From Streptomyces sedi (GTDB lineage: Bacteria; Actinomycetota; Actinomycetes; Streptomycetales; Streptomycetaceae): a stretch of 64,000 bases of DNA. The translations under genes were made by a program, and so were the position numbers. The first letter of the stretch is position 1, and every line of letters starts with the position of its first letter. The notes beneath the pieces are model-generated. The model did no database searches, had not been told where the DNA came from, and saw nothing but the letters and a program-made list of their open reading frames with translations. Below, piece after piece: positions 54,519 through 63,964 of the stretch. The DNA is taken from positions 62,001-126,000 of the forward strand of contig NZ_VDGT01000003.1 of NCBI RefSeq assembly GCF_006335015.1, in the 5' to 3' direction.

Positions 54519-56842
54519 GCGCCGGCGTCCGCGGCTGGGCGCGCGACCTGTGGCTCGGCGTCCGGCTCTCGGTGACCGGCGGCCCCTCCGCCTGGATCCG
54601 CACGTCGCTCACCACGGTCGGCATCGCCCTGGGCGTGACGACCCTGCTCCTGGCCGCGTCCGTCCCGCAGGTCGTCAAGGGTGGGGCCGAGCGCGAGGAC
54701 GCCCGGTCCATCTTCGGGAACTCGGTCGAGGAGCGCGGGGACGACACGCTGCTGGCGCGCGGCGAGGGGACGGAGTACCACGGGGTGCGGATCTCCGGCA
54801 TGGAGCTCCAGCCCGACGCCGGCGAGAGGACGACGGCCGAGCCCCCGCCCGGGCTGAGCGCGTTCCCCGGCCCGGGCGAGATGGTGGTCTCCCCGGCGCT
54901 GGACCGGCTGCTCGACTCCCCCGAGGGGGAGTTGCTGGCCGAGCGGATGGACATGCGCCGGGTGGGCGTGATCGGCGACGAGGGGCTGGTCGGCTCCCAG
55001 GAGCTGTACTTCTACGCCGGGGTCGACGACATGCCGGAGCAGGGCGCCCTGCGGATCGACGGCTTCGGGCAGTCGTCGGACGACGGCGAGCTGCACCCGG
55101 CGTTGCTGCTGCTGATCCTGGTGATCGCCGTGGTGCTGCTGATGCCGGTGCCGATCCTGATCACCACGGCCGCCCGCTTCGGCGGCGAACGCAGGGACCG
55201 GCGGCTGGCCGCGCTGCGGCTGGTCGGTGCCGACTCCGGGATGACGCGCCGGATCGCCGCCGGCGAGAGCCTGGTCGGAGCGCTGCTCGGGGTCGTGGCC
55301 GGCGGGCTGTTGTTCCTCGCGGTCCGCCCGCCGCTGGCCCGGATCTCGGTCGACGAGACCAGCACCTTCGTCGAGGACATCATCCCCAGCCCGACGCTGG
55401 CCCTCATCGTGCTGCTGGCCGTTCCGCTGCTGGCGGTGGGGACGACGCTGTTCGCGATGCGCTCCATCGTGGTGGAGCCGCTGGGCGTGGTCCGGCAGTC
55501 CCGGGAGCGCCCGCGCCGGCTGCTGTGGCGGCTGGTGCCCGGGCTGCTCGGGGCCGGCCTGCTCGCGCTCATGCTGGGCGGGGACTTCTCCGGTTCGGGC
55601 ATCGCGATCGTGCAGGCGGCGACCGGCGTGATGCTGCTGCTGGTCGCGTTGACCGCGCTGCTTCCCTGGCTGGTGGAGCGCGTCACGGGCCGGCTCCGAG
55701 GAGGCCCGGCCTCCTGGCAGTTGGCGACGCGTCGGCTCCAGCTCAGCAGCGGCCCCGCGGTGCGCGCCGTGAGCGGCATCATGGTGGCCGTCGCCGGCGC
55801 CACGGCGCTCTACATGCTCTTCGACGGCGTCCGCGCGGAGAACTCGGTCCAGACGCACGCGGACCTGGAGCGCGCCCAGGGCGACGCGCACGCGGGGACC
55901 ACCGACCGGGAGTCGATCGACCGGGCCGTCGGTGAGATCGAGGAGATACCCGACGTCGAGACCGTCCTGCACTACGTCGAGTCCTTCGGCACTCTCTGGC
56001 GGAAGGGGACGGAGGGGCCGTCGCAGGAGACCGCGAACATCGTCGTGGCGGACTGCTCGACGCTGGTCGAGCTGGCCCACATGGAGAGCTGCGCCGAGGG
56101 CGAGGTCTACTTCGCCCCGCAGGACGGCGACGTCACCGCGTCCGTCCCGGAGCCAGGCGATGTCGTGGCGGTCGGAGCCTCCGCGGAAGAGATGGCGGAC
56201 GCCCGCGGACTGTGGACGGTCCCCGAGATGCGTGAGGTCGAGCCCAGGGACTCCCCGAACGGGCTGCCGGTCCGCGGGCTGCTGATGACTCCCGAGGCGC
56301 TCGACGGCCTGTGGCCCGCGGAAGGGTCGGTCGCGATCCTGATGCGCGCCGACTTCGACGACCGGGACACCCTGGAGCTGGTCCGGAACGCGATGGCCGA
56401 CCTCCCCGAGGGGGACGCCAGCACGCTGGTCAGCGAGCGGATCTCGTCCCAGCTCGTCACCATCCAGACATGGATGGTCATCGGCGCCTCCGGCGTGCTG
56501 GCGCTGATCGGCTGCAGCATGCTGATCACCACGCTGGAGCAGCTGCGCGAGCGCAAGCGGCTGCTCGCCGCGCTGGTCGCCGTCGGGGCCCGCCGCACCA
56601 CCCTGGGGTGTTCGGTGCTGTGGCAGACCGCGGTGCCGGTGGTGCTCGGCATCGCGTTGGCCTCCGCGGTCGGGCTGCTGCTGGGAGCGATGCTGATGTC
56701 GCTGGTGCGGATATCGCCGGACGGCTGGCTGGCCTTCCTCCCGATGGCCGGCGCGGGCGCCGGGGTGATAGCCCTGGTGACCCTCGGCAGCTTCCCGCTG
56801 CTGTGGCGGCTGATGCGCCCGGACGGGCTGCGCACCGAGTGA
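54515..56842 (+). CDS. FtsX-like ABC transporter permease
   Basis: A 775-residue permease with about ten hydrophobic segments: one near the N-terminus, a group of FtsX helices at about residues 190-360, and a second FtsX domain at about 655-765 (ASGVLALIGCSMLITTLEQLR, RRTTLGCSVLWQTAVPVVLG). Large extracellular loops lie between them. The GTG overlaps the ATPase stop. With PadR control this resembles antimicrobial-peptide or cell-envelope-stress exporters rather than FtsEX. Confidence 0.87.
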   Translation: MSAGVRGWARDLWLGVRLSVTGGPSAWIRTSLTTVGIALGVTTLLLAASVPQVVKGGAEREDARSIFGNSVEERGDDTLLARGEGTEYHGVRISGMELQPDAGERTTAEPPPGLSAFPGPGEMVVSPALDRLLDSPEGELLAERMDMRRVGVIGDEGLVGSQELYFYAGVDDMPEQGALRIDGFGQSSDDGELHPALLLLILVIAVVLLMPVPILITTAARFGGERRDRRLAALRLVGADSGMTRRIAAGESLVGALLGVVAGGLLFLAVRPPLARISVDETSTFVEDIIPSPTLALIVLLAVPLLAVGTTLFAMRSIVVEPLGVVRQSRERPRRLLWRLVPGLLGAGLLALMLGGDFSGSGIAIVQAATGVMLLLVALTALLPWLVERVTGRLRGGPASWQLATRRLQLSSGPAVRAVSGIMVAVAGATALYMLFDGVRAENSVQTHADLERAQGDAHAGTTDRESIDRAVGEIEEIPDVETVLHYVESFGTLWRKGTEGPSQETANIVVADCSTLVELAHMESCAEGEVYFAPQDGDVTASVPEPGDVVAVGASAEEMADARGLWTVPEMREVEPRDSPNGLPVRGLLMTPEALDGLWPAEGSVAILMRADFDDRDTLELVRNAMADLPEGDASTLVSERISSQLVTIQTWMVIGASGVLALIGCSMLITTLEQLRERKRLLAALVAVGARRTTLGCSVLWQTAVPVVLGIALASAVGLLLGAMLMSLVRISPDGWLAFLPMAGAGAGVIALVTLGSFPLLWRLMRPDGLRTE

Positions 56843-56922
56843 CCGGAGCGGTCCCGGGCGGCGCCACGGCGCCCCGCCCGGGCCGGCCCCGCCCGGCCGG
56901 TCGGTGCTCAGGGGCGGCCCGG

Positions 56923-56928
56923 TAGATT
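56923..56928 (+). promoter_or_regulatory. -10 box (TAGATT) for a leaderless fumC mRNA
   Basis: TAGATT is followed by 7 bases (cgacccc) and then the ATG at 56936. No ribosome site is present, so the mRNA is likely leaderless. Confidence 0.55.
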
Positions 56929-56935
56929 CGACCCC

Positions 56936-58330
56936 ATGACTGGTACCAACGAATACCGCGTCGAGCACGACTCGATGGGCGAGGTGCGGGTTCCGGCCGA
57001 CGCCAGGTGGCGGGCCCAGACCCAGCGCGCGGTGGAGAACTTCCCGATCTCCGGCCAGCGCCTGGAGCGCGCGCACATCGCCGCCCTGGCTCGCGTCAAG
57101 GCCGCCGCGGCCAAGGTCAACGCCGAGCTGGGCGTGGTGGACAAGGACATGGCCGAGGCCATCGCCGCCGCCGCCGAGGAGGTCGCCGAGGGCCGCTGGG
57201 ACGAGCACTTCCCGATCGACGTCTTCCAGACCGGTTCGGGTACCTCGTCCAACATGAACACCAACGAGGTGCTCGCCACCCTCGCCACCGAGCGCCTCGG
57301 CCGGCCGGTCCACCCCAACGACCATGTCAACGCCAGCCAGTCCTCCAACGACGTCTTCCCCTCCTCGATCCACATCGCCGCCACCGGCGCCGTGATCGAG
57401 GTGCTGATCCCCGCGCTCGACCACCTCGCCGAGGCGCTGGAGCGCAAGGGCCAGGAGTTCGCCACGGTGGTGAAGTCCGGCCGCACCCACCTGATGGACG
57501 CGACGCCCGTCACCCTGGGGCAGGAATTCGACGGCTACGCGGCCCAGATCCGCTACGGCGTGGAGCGGCTCAACGCCTCCCTCCCGCGCCTGGCCGAGCT
57601 GCCCCTCGGCGGCACCGCCGTGGGCACCGGGATCAACACCCCGCCCGGTTTCTCCGCCGCCGTGATCGCCGAGGTGGCCCGCGCCACCGGCCTGCCGCTC
57701 ACCGAGGCCCGCGACCACTTCGAGGCCCAGGGCGCCCGGGACGGCCTGGTGGAGGCCTCGGGCCAGCTGCGCACCGTCGCCGTCTCGCTCACCAAGATCT
57801 GCAACGACCTGCGGTGGATGTCCTCGGGCCCGCGCACCGGCCTCGCCGAGATCGCGCTCCCCGACCTCCAGCCCGGCTCCTCGATCATGCCCGGCAAGGT
57901 CAACCCGGTGATCCCCGAGGCCGTGTTGATGGTCGCCGCCCAGGTCACCGGCAACGATGTGACGGTCACCACCGCCGGCGCCTCGGGCAACTTCGAGTTG
58001 AACGTGATGCTGCCGGTCATGGCCAAGAACGTGCTGGAGTCCGTGCGGCTGCTGGCCAACGCCTCCCGGCTACTGGCCGACCGCACCGTGGACGGCATCA
58101 CCGCCAACGCCGAGCGCGCCCTGGAGTACGCCGAGTCCTCGCCCTCCGTGGTCACCCCGCTGAACCGGTACATCGGCTACGAGGAGGCCGCCAAGGTCGC
58201 CAAGCGGGCGCTGGCCGAGCGGAAGACGATCCGCGAGGCCGTGCTGGACGGCGGATATGTCGAGCGTGGTGAACTGACGGTCGAGCAGCTTGACGAGGCG
58301 CTCGACGTGCTGCGCATGACCCGCCCGTGA
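56936..58330 (+). CDS. fumC: Fumarate hydratase, class II
   Basis: A 464-residue citric-acid-cycle enzyme converting fumarate to malate. The fumarase/aspartase landmarks are [53 protein letters not shown] (catalytic His), and the signature [16 protein letters not shown] with its mobile-loop Ser (about residue 317). The length matches FumC. It is a single gene in the + direction. Confidence 0.96.
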   Translation: MTGTNEYRVEHDSMGEVRVPADARWRAQTQRAVENFPISGQRLERAHIAALARVKAAAAKVNAELGVVDKDMAEAIAAAAEEVAEGRWDEHFPIDVFQTGSGTSSNMNTNEVLATLATERLGRPVHPNDHVNASQSSNDVFPSSIHIAATGAVIEVLIPALDHLAEALERKGQEFATVVKSGRTHLMDATPVTLGQEFDGYAAQIRYGVERLNASLPRLAELPLGGTAVGTGINTPPGFSAAVIAEVARATGLPLTEARDHFEAQGARDGLVEASGQLRTVAVSLTKICNDLRWMSSGPRTGLAEIALPDLQPGSSIMPGKVNPVIPEAVLMVAAQVTGNDVTVTTAGASGNFELNVMLPVMAKNVLESVRLLANASRLLADRTVDGITANAERALEYAESSPSVVTPLNRYIGYEEAAKVAKRALAERKTIREAVLDGGYVERGELTVEQLDEALDVLRMTRP

Positions 58331-58384
58331 CGCACCCCTGACCGTGCGTCAGCGGGATGCCCCCGCCCGGCGCCGTGACCCGAA

Positions 58385-58390
58385 TACCAT
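58385..58390 (+). promoter_or_regulatory. -10 box (TACCAT) for a leaderless DUF402 mRNA
   Basis: TACCAT is followed by 6 bases (gtgtga) and the ATG at 58397, with no ribosome site. Confidence 0.5.
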
Positions 58391-58396
58391 GTGTGA

Positions 58397-59116
58397 ATGG
58401 AGACGGGAAACGGCGGAACGGGCGGGGTGCATCGCTGGCGGCCGGGCGACCACATTTTGTGGCGGTACAGGGCCAATGGGGCCCGACATTTCCATATCTG
58501 TAGGCCGGTCACCGTTGTCAGGGACACCCCGGAGCTGCTGGCCGTCTGGCTCGCCCCCGGAACGGAGTGCGTACGCCCCGTGCTCGCGGACGGCACCCCT
58601 CCGCATCTCGAACCCCTGGCCACCCGCTACACCAAGCCACGCACCACGGACCGCTGCCGTTGGCTCGGCAACGGCCTGCTGAAGCTGGCCCGCCCGGGAG
58701 AACCGTGGTCGGTCTGGCTTTTCTGGGACCGGGACTGGCGCTTCAGGAACTGGTACGTCAATCTTGAAGAGCCCCGGAGCCGGTGGTCCGGCGGGGTGGA
58801 TTCCGAGGATCACTTTCTCGATATCGTGGTCTACGCTGACCGCAGCTGGGAGTGGCGGGACGAGGACGAATTCGCCCAGGCAGAAATGGCGGGGCTGCTG
58901 GACGCCGGCCAGGTGGCACGGGTCCGCGCCGCGGGTCAGGAGGCGCTACGGCTGATCACCGCCTGGGGCCTGCCCTTCTCCGAGAACTGGCCGTCCTGGC
59001 GGCCCGACCCCCGTTGGCGGCGCCCCCGACTCCCCGCCGACTGGCGCCGCCCCGCGCCCTCCGCACTCGCCCCCACCCGCCCCGATCGGCTCCCCGATCA
59101 CCCAAGAGCCTCTTGA
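58397..59116 (+). CDS. DUF402 family protein (FomD/Ntdp-like phosphatase)
   Basis: A 239-residue protein with the FomD-type beta barrel. WYVNLEEPRSRWSGGVDSED, HFLDIVVYADRSWEWRDEDE and FAQAEMAGLLDAGQ hold the conserved Asp/Glu metal ligands. FomD removes CMP from a fosfomycin precursor, and related streptomycete proteins are nucleotide phosphatases; the substrate here is unknown. An Arg/Pro-rich C-terminus is variable. A leaderless promoter sets the start. Confidence 0.85.
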   Translation: METGNGGTGGVHRWRPGDHILWRYRANGARHFHICRPVTVVRDTPELLAVWLAPGTECVRPVLADGTPPHLEPLATRYTKPRTTDRCRWLGNGLLKLARPGEPWSVWLFWDRDWRFRNWYVNLEEPRSRWSGGVDSEDHFLDIVVYADRSWEWRDEDEFAQAEMAGLLDAGQVARVRAAGQEALRLITAWGLPFSENWPSWRPDPRWRRPRLPADWRRPAPSALAPTRPDRLPDHPRAS

Positions 59117-59143
59117 TACGCCCCGGGGCGTCAAACGTAGGAT
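59113..59143 (+). promoter_or_regulatory. Candidate promoter of the SpoIIE-type phosphatase gene
   Basis: TTGATA (59113-59118), 19 bases, then TAGGAT (59138-59143), about 70 bases before the start codon. It overlaps the end of the DUF402 gene. Confidence 0.45.
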
Positions 59144-59215
59144 CAACCCTCATCGGACACACAACCCAACATCCTGACCCCGCACGCTAGTTCCCGCCTG
59201 GATGGACAGCCCCTC

Positions 59216-61075
59216 GTGACGGACCCGACCCCTCCGCAGCCCCTGGCTCGCACGGCGGACGCACCGCGCGCCGAGAGCCCGGCGCTGCCGCACGCCCGAT
59301 CCGAGCCGGACACCACGGAAGCGCCCCTCGTCCGTCCAGCGACCGACGAGATCCCCACCGGTGGGATGCGCGAGCTGGAGCGGCTGCGGTTCGTGGGCTC
59401 GGCCACGCGGCGCATCGCACGCGGCATGGACCTGGACGAGATCGTGCTGGGCCTGTGCCGGGCCTCGGTGCCGACGTTCTCCGACGCGATCCTCGTCTAC
59501 CTGCGGCACCCGTTGCCCGTGGGGGACGAACAGCCGGTCAACCCGTGGGTCCTCAAGCTGCGGCGCACCGACCGCATCCCCGAGGCGCTCACCCTGGAGT
59601 CGCTGAACGACCCGCCGCCGGACGACGCCGGCGGCGAGATGCCGCTGCTCTCCGGAGCGACGCCCCTGGTCGAGGTGCGGGGGAACGGGCCGCTGGCCGA
59701 GGTGTTGCGCGGGGTGCGGCCGGTCTTCATCGAGACCCAGGTGCCGAAGGCCGCGATGCGCGAGCTGACCGGCGCCTCGGTGCTGCCCGAGGGGCGGAGG
59801 GCGATCCTGACCCCGCTGCGCGGCCGGCGCCGGGTGATCGGCGCGGCGATCTTCCTGCGCCGCCCGGACCGCGACGCGTTCGCCGCCGAGGATCTCCAGG
59901 TCGCCCAGCAGCTCGCGACGCACTCGGCGCTGGGCGTCGACAAGGCGGTGCTCTACGGGCGTGAGGCGTCGATCGCCGACGAGTTGCAGCGCACCATGCT
60001 CCCCGACGACCTGCCGCAGCCCACCGGCGTGCGGCTGGCCAGCCGCTATCTGCCGGCGGCGCAGTCCGCGCGGGTCGGCGGCGACTGGTACGACGCCATC
60101 CCGCTGCCGGGCAGCAGGGTCGCGCTGGTGGTCGGCGACGTGATGGGTCACTCGACGACCTCGGCGGCGATCATGGGGCAGCTGCGGACGACGGTGCAGA
60201 CGTTGGCCGGCCTGGACCTGTCGCCGCTGGATGTGCTGCACCACCTGGACGAGCAGGCCCAACGCCTGGGCCAGGACCGGATGGCGACCTGCCTCTACGC
60301 GGTCTACGACCCGGTCGCCCACCGGATCACCGCGGCCAACGCGGGCCATCCGCCCCCGGTGCTGCTGCACGTCGACGGTTCGACGGAGCTGGTCGACCTG
60401 CCGCCGAACGCGCCGATCGGCGTCGGGGGCGTCGACTTCGAGATGGTCGAGGTGGAGGCCCCCGCCGGGGCGACGCTGCTGCTCTACACCGACGGTCTGG
60501 TCGAGTCGCGCACCCGCGACGTGTGGACCGGCGTCGAGCATCTGCGGGAGAAGCTGGCGGTCATCTCCCAGCTGACCAGGCCGGACGCCGCGGCGCCGCT
60601 GGAGCCGCTGTGCGACGAGGTGTTGGACATCGTCGGGCCCGGCGACCGGGACGACGACATCGCGCTGCTGGCCGCCCGCTTCGAGGGCATCGCGCCGGAC
60701 GACGTCGCGTTCCGCTGGCTGGACCCGCGCGCCGAGTCGGTGCGCGAGGCGCGGCGGATGGTCCGGGAGAACCTGGCCCGCTGGGACCTGGAGCATCTGC
60801 TGGACTCGGTGGAGCTCCTGGTCAGCGAGGTGGTGACCAACGCCGTCCGGTACGCCGAACGTCCGGTCACCCTGCGGCTGTTGCGCACCGACGTGCTGCG
60901 CTGCGAGGTCGGCGACGACGTCCCGCAGCTGCCGAGGCTGCGGCAGGCGGGACCGGCCGACGAGGGTGGCCGCGGGCTGTATCTGGTGCAGCGGCTGGCC
61001 CGCGACTGGGGCGCCACCCGGCTGTCCACCGGCAAGCTCGTCTGGTTCGAGGTGGCCGGCGACAAGGCGGCCTGA
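59216..61075 (+). CDS. GAF-PP2C (SpoIIE)-HATPase_c regulatory phosphatase
   Basis: A 619-residue cytoplasmic signalling protein. A variable N-terminus is followed by a GAF-like domain (about residues 60-240). The PP2C/SpoIIE phosphatase domain (about 260-485) carries metal-binding Asp residues in RVGGDWYDAIPLPGSRVALV, VGDVMGHS and GDRDDDIALLAARF. A C-terminal RsbW-type ATPase domain (about 490-619) has ELLVSEVVTNAVRYA and DEGGRGLYLVQRLARDWG. Such proteins act on anti-sigma/anti-anti-sigma switches, and Streptomyces encodes many. Targets are unknown. Confidence 0.92.
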   Translation: MTDPTPPQPLARTADAPRAESPALPHARSEPDTTEAPLVRPATDEIPTGGMRELERLRFVGSATRRIARGMDLDEIVLGLCRASVPTFSDAILVYLRHPLPVGDEQPVNPWVLKLRRTDRIPEALTLESLNDPPPDDAGGEMPLLSGATPLVEVRGNGPLAEVLRGVRPVFIETQVPKAAMRELTGASVLPEGRRAILTPLRGRRRVIGAAIFLRRPDRDAFAAEDLQVAQQLATHSALGVDKAVLYGREASIADELQRTMLPDDLPQPTGVRLASRYLPAAQSARVGGDWYDAIPLPGSRVALVVGDVMGHSTTSAAIMGQLRTTVQTLAGLDLSPLDVLHHLDEQAQRLGQDRMATCLYAVYDPVAHRITAANAGHPPPVLLHVDGSTELVDLPPNAPIGVGGVDFEMVEVEAPAGATLLLYTDGLVESRTRDVWTGVEHLREKLAVISQLTRPDAAAPLEPLCDEVLDIVGPGDRDDDIALLAARFEGIAPDDVAFRWLDPRAESVREARRMVRENLARWDLEHLLDSVELLVSEVVTNAVRYAERPVTLRLLRTDVLRCEVGDDVPQLPRLRQAGPADEGGRGLYLVQRLARDWGATRLSTGKLVWFEVAGDKAA

Positions 61076-61088
61076 GGGAACGGAAGCC

Positions 61089-61116
61089 GGGCCGCCCGGG
61101 CGACGCCGGGCGGCCC
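61089..61116. terminator. Bidirectional terminator between SpoIIE-type gene and ahpD
   Basis: A perfect 11-bp stem, GGGCCGCCCGG with CCGGGCGGCCC, and a 6-nt loop between convergent genes. Confidence 0.75.
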
Positions 61117-61125
61117 CCGAGGCCC

Positions 61126-61671
61126 TCAGCCCGGCGCCGAGCCGGCCAGCGCGGCCTCCGCGTCCAGGGTGGCGGCGACGCCGCTCAGCACGGACGCCAC
61201 CCGGATCGCGTCCTGCACCGCCTCGCGCCTGACCCCCGCCTCCCGCAGGGTGCGTTCGTGGGCGGTCAGGCAACGGCCGCAGCCGCCGACGGCGGAGACC
61301 GCGAGCGACCACAGCTCGAAGTCCACCCGCTCCACGCCCGGATCACGCAGCGCGTTCATCCGCAGCCCGGCCGGGAGCGCGTCGTACTCCGGGTCGTCGA
61401 GCAGGTGGCGGGCGCGGTAGAAGACGTTGGTCATCGCCATCAGCGCCGCCGCCGTGCGCGCCGCCCGGTGGGCGTCCTCGGTCAGGTGCTTGCGCGCCTC
61501 CGCCTCGGTCTCCCGCAGCAGCGGCGCGCAGCGGGTGGCCTCGGCGCAGGCCAACAGCGTTCCCCAGAGCTGCTGTTCGGTCAGCTCGCCGTGGCGGGTG
61601 AGGGAGCCGAGGGCCAGGCTCAGATCCTTGGCGTGGGGCGGCAGCGCCGCCCTGAGCGCGTCGAGGGCCAC
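61126..61671 (-). CDS. ahpD: Alkyl hydroperoxide reductase AhpD
   Basis: A 181-residue all-helical protein with the AhpD active site [15 protein letters not shown] (CxxC about residue 130, with His of TAHE in the proton relay). AhpD passes electrons from lipoamide dehydrogenase to AhpC. The GTG start lies 4 nt after the ahpC stop, so the two form an operon in the usual C-then-D order. Confidence 0.93.
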   Translation of the reverse strand: MALDALRAALPPHAKDLSLALGSLTRHGELTEQQLWGTLLACAEATRCAPLLRETEAEARKHLTEDAHRAARTAAALMAMTNVFYRARHLLDDPEYDALPAGLRMNALRDPGVERVDFELWSLAVSAVGGCGRCLTAHERTLREAGVRREAVQDAIRVASVLSGVAATLDAEAALAGSAPG

Positions 61672-61675
61672 CGGG

Positions 61676-62230
61676 TCACACCCCGGCCAGCAGCTTTTCG
61701 GCGTCCAGCGTCGGCTCGCCCTTCGACCAGTTGCACGGGCACAACTCGTCGGTCTGGAGGGCGTCGAGGACCCGCAGCACCTCCTCCGGGTTCCGTCCCA
61801 CCGAGCCGGCGGTGACCATGACGAACTGGATCTCGTTGTCCGGGTCCACCAGGAAGACCGCCCGCTGCGCGAAGCCGTCCTCGCCGCGCACCCCGCAGGC
61901 CCTCATCAGCTCGTGCTTGGGGTCGGAGAGCATGGGGAACGGCAGCGCGCGCAGGTCCTCGTGGTCGCGGCGCCAGGCGTGGTGCACGAACTCGGAGTCC
62001 CCCGAGACCCCGAGCACCTGGGCGTCGCGCTCGGCGAACTCGCCGTTCAGCCGGCCGAAGGCGGCGATCTCGGTCGGGCAGACGAACGTGAAGTCCTTCG
62101 GCCAGAAGAACACCACGGACCAGCTGCCCTGCCGGTCCTTGTTGGTGAAGGTCTCGAACCGCAGCTCCTCGGACGGGCCGACGACGCCGGTCAGTTCGTA
62201 GGTGGGGAACTTGTCACCGATGGTAAGCAA
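61676..62230 (-). CDS. ahpC: Peroxiredoxin AhpC
   Basis: A 184-residue two-cysteine peroxiredoxin that reduces organic peroxides. The peroxidatic cysteine lies in [19 protein letters not shown] (about residue 52) and the resolving residues in [13 protein letters not shown] near residue 165. The start is TTG (reading [12 protein letters not shown] after the initiator Met), with CAGGAG 9 nt upstream; no ATG or GTG start is available nearby. In streptomycetes ahpCD is normally OxyR-controlled, but oxyR is not beside it here. Confidence 0.94.
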   Translation of the reverse strand: MLTIGDKFPTYELTGVVGPSEELRFETFTNKDRQGSWSVVFFWPKDFTFVCPTEIAAFGRLNGEFAERDAQVLGVSGDSEFVHHAWRRDHEDLRALPFPMLSDPKHELMRACGVRGEDGFAQRAVFLVDPDNEIQFVMVTAGSVGRNPEEVLRVLDALQTDELCPCNWSKGEPTLDAEKLLAGV

Positions 62231-62423
62231 GGTGGCTGCTCCTGATCATGGTCAGATCGCGGGATGAGGGTCGGTGGTAACGGTGACATACACGGTGCTT
62301 CTCCCCATGCCAGCCGTTCACGGAAATACCCACTTCGAGTGGTTTTCCTGCGAGTTGAGGGTGTCTCGGTTTACGTCGGGCCGGCGGTCCGCGACGGCGC
62401 GGCGCGATCGCGCGCGGGCTCTG

Positions 62424-62441
62424 GTCGCGATGTATCGCGAC
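62424..62441. promoter_or_regulatory. 18-bp palindromic operator before the DUF1707 gene
   Basis: The perfect inverted repeat GTCGCGAT-GT-ATCGCGAC lies just upstream of TACGCT (62446-62451), a -10 box 6 bases before the GTG start. The palindrome would span about -34 to -17 of a leaderless promoter, an ideal repressor position. Confidence 0.65.
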
Positions 62442-62457
62442 TCGGTACGCTGAAGGG

Positions 62458-63219
62458 GTGAACGCAGAGAAGCCGCCCTCCGTGTCCCTGGAGAAGTCCG
62501 CCGAGCCCGACCCCCTCGTGCCCGCGCCGGCCGCGGGGGCCCCGTCCCCCGCCCCGGTCACGGCCCACGGTCCGGGCGCGGTGCGCGCCTCGGACGCCGA
62601 CCGGGACCGGATCGCCGATATCCTGCGGGAGGCGTTGGCGGAGGGGCGGCTGGAGCCGGAGGAGCACGCGGAGCGGTTGGACGCGCTCTACCGCTCCAAG
62701 ACGCTCGGCGAGTTGGAGCCCCTGATCGGCGACCTGCCGGCGGGGCAGCGCTCCCAGCCGCCGGGCCCGGTGGCGCCCGGCCCCGGTGCCGGCCCGGGCC
62801 GGGGCCGTGACATGAGCTTCGGCGGCCACAAGCACGGCGGCATCCGCGTGGCCGGCGCGAAGAACGTGGTGGCCGTCTTCAGCAGCGCCAACCGCGCCGG
62901 CACCTGGCGGGTCGGCTCCAAGGTCAACGCGGTGGCCGTCTTCGGCTACGTCGAACTGGACCTCACCGAGGCGCTCTTCGAGCAGCAGCATGTGACGATC
63001 AACGCCACCTCCGTCTTCGGCGGCGTGGAGATCCGCGTCCCGGAGAACGTGACCCTTCGCAGCAACGGCTCGGGTGTGATGGGCGGTTTCGAGGTGCGGG
63101 AGCGTGAGGCGACCGACCTGCGGGCGCCGGTGATCACGGTCCAGGGCGCGGCGGTCGTGGGAAGCGTCGAGGTCAAGGCGGTGGACGGCAAGCGGCTGCG
63201 CGACCTCGGCAACGGCTGA
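62458..63219 (+). CDS. DUF1707 and LiaF-like (DUF2154) protein
   Basis: A 253-residue protein. A Pro/Ala-rich N-terminus precedes a DUF1707 (SHOCT-like) module (RASDADRDRIADILREALAEGRLEPEEHAERLDALY, split here over residues 40-80). The C-terminal ~130 residues are a LiaF/cell-wall-active-antibiotic-response beta helix (VAVFSSANRAGTWRV, VNAVAVFGYVELDL, INATSVFGGVEIRVPENV). No membrane helix is evident. A palindrome overlaps its leaderless promoter. A role in envelope-stress sensing is likely by family but unproven. Confidence 0.83.
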   Translation: MNAEKPPSVSLEKSAEPDPLVPAPAAGAPSPAPVTAHGPGAVRASDADRDRIADILREALAEGRLEPEEHAERLDALYRSKTLGELEPLIGDLPAGQRSQPPGPVAPGPGAGPGRGRDMSFGGHKHGGIRVAGAKNVVAVFSSANRAGTWRVGSKVNAVAVFGYVELDLTEALFEQQHVTINATSVFGGVEIRVPENVTLRSNGSGVMGGFEVREREATDLRAPVITVQGAAVVGSVEVKAVDGKRLRDLGNG

Positions 63220-63422
63220 GAGCCGGACGTCCACCCGCCCCCCGGAGGTCAACTCGCGGGCGGTGCGTGGTCGCGTTGTGCATAAGCGTGCGCACAGCGG
63301 GTAGGGCTCGGGGGACCGTCACTCGTATGGCCGAGCAGGTGGGAAGTGGACGTGGGTGCTCCCACGACGGGTGAGGGTCGAGCCAGGAGCGACCCCCCGG
63401 TAGCCGTCGTCAGGAGTTGACC

Positions 63423-63788
63423 GTGCTGCAACCGTCACCGCCACACGAGTCCCCGTGGTCCCCAGCCGGCTCCGCCCAGCCCCGTCCCAGAGACCTGGCG
63501 GGCCCGTGGCACTCGGAGGCCGCCTGCCGCCGCGACGAGGCGGGGCTGTTCTTCGCCCCGTCCCAGGAGCCGACGGCGGCGCGACTCTCCCGCGAGCAGG
63601 CCGCCAAGTCGGTGTGCGCCCGCTGTCCGGTGCTGATCGAGTGCCGTGAGCACGCCCTGCTGCAACCCGAGCCCTACGGCGTCTGGGGCGGGTTGACCGC
63701 CGCCGAGCGCCGCGTGGTGCTCAGCCGTCGGCGCCGCCGTGAGGCCACCTCCGGCGGGCGCCAGGCGGACATCACCCGCATCGCCTGA
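63423..63788 (+). CDS. WhiB family iron-sulfur transcriptional regulator
   Basis: A 121-residue protein with the four cluster cysteines in order: WHSEAACRRDEAGLFFAP (C about residue 35), KSVCARCPVLIECREHAL (three Cys), then the signature EPYGVWGGLTAAERRVVL and an Arg-rich C-terminus (SRRRRRE) for DNA contact. The pattern is nearest to the WhiD/WhiB3 type. The GTG has AGGAG 6 nt upstream; a TTG two codons earlier is an alternative. Such proteins partner the primary sigma factor and respond to redox or developmental cues. Confidence 0.9.
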   Translation: MLQPSPPHESPWSPAGSAQPRPRDLAGPWHSEAACRRDEAGLFFAPSQEPTAARLSREQAAKSVCARCPVLIECREHALLQPEPYGVWGGLTAAERRVVLSRRRRREATSGGRQADITRIA

Positions 63789-63912
63789 GCACCCCCCTCC
63801 GCGCCGGCGGCCTCCCACCCCGACCGGCGCGCGCCACCATCCGCTCCCGGTCGTTCCCGGTCACCGGGGCGGCGGCCCCCCACCGGCCGCGCCGCCGCCC
63901 CGCCGAGAGCTG

Positions 63913-63964
63913 CTTTCGGGAGCCGCTTTCGGGAGCCGCTTTCGGGAGCCGCTTTCGGGAGCCG
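63913..63964. repeat. Tandem 13-bp repeat (CTTTCGGGAGCCG x4)
   Basis: Four exact copies of a 13-bp unit, flanked by degenerate copies (to about 64000). It is in the intergenic space after the WhiB gene and continues toward the window edge. Its 13-bp unit is not a multiple of three, so it is unlikely to be coding. Confidence 0.85.

Noticed and set aside
54455..57718. A 1087-residue minus-strand open reading opposite the FtsX permease and fumC
   Set aside because: Antisense to genes with clear domains; its composition (Gly, Gln, Arg, His, Pro) is typical of an open antisense frame and no family resemblance is visible.
59150..61312. A 720-residue minus-strand open reading opposite the SpoIIE-type gene
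   Set aside because: Antisense to a well-supported phosphatase, with low-complexity composition and no start signal.
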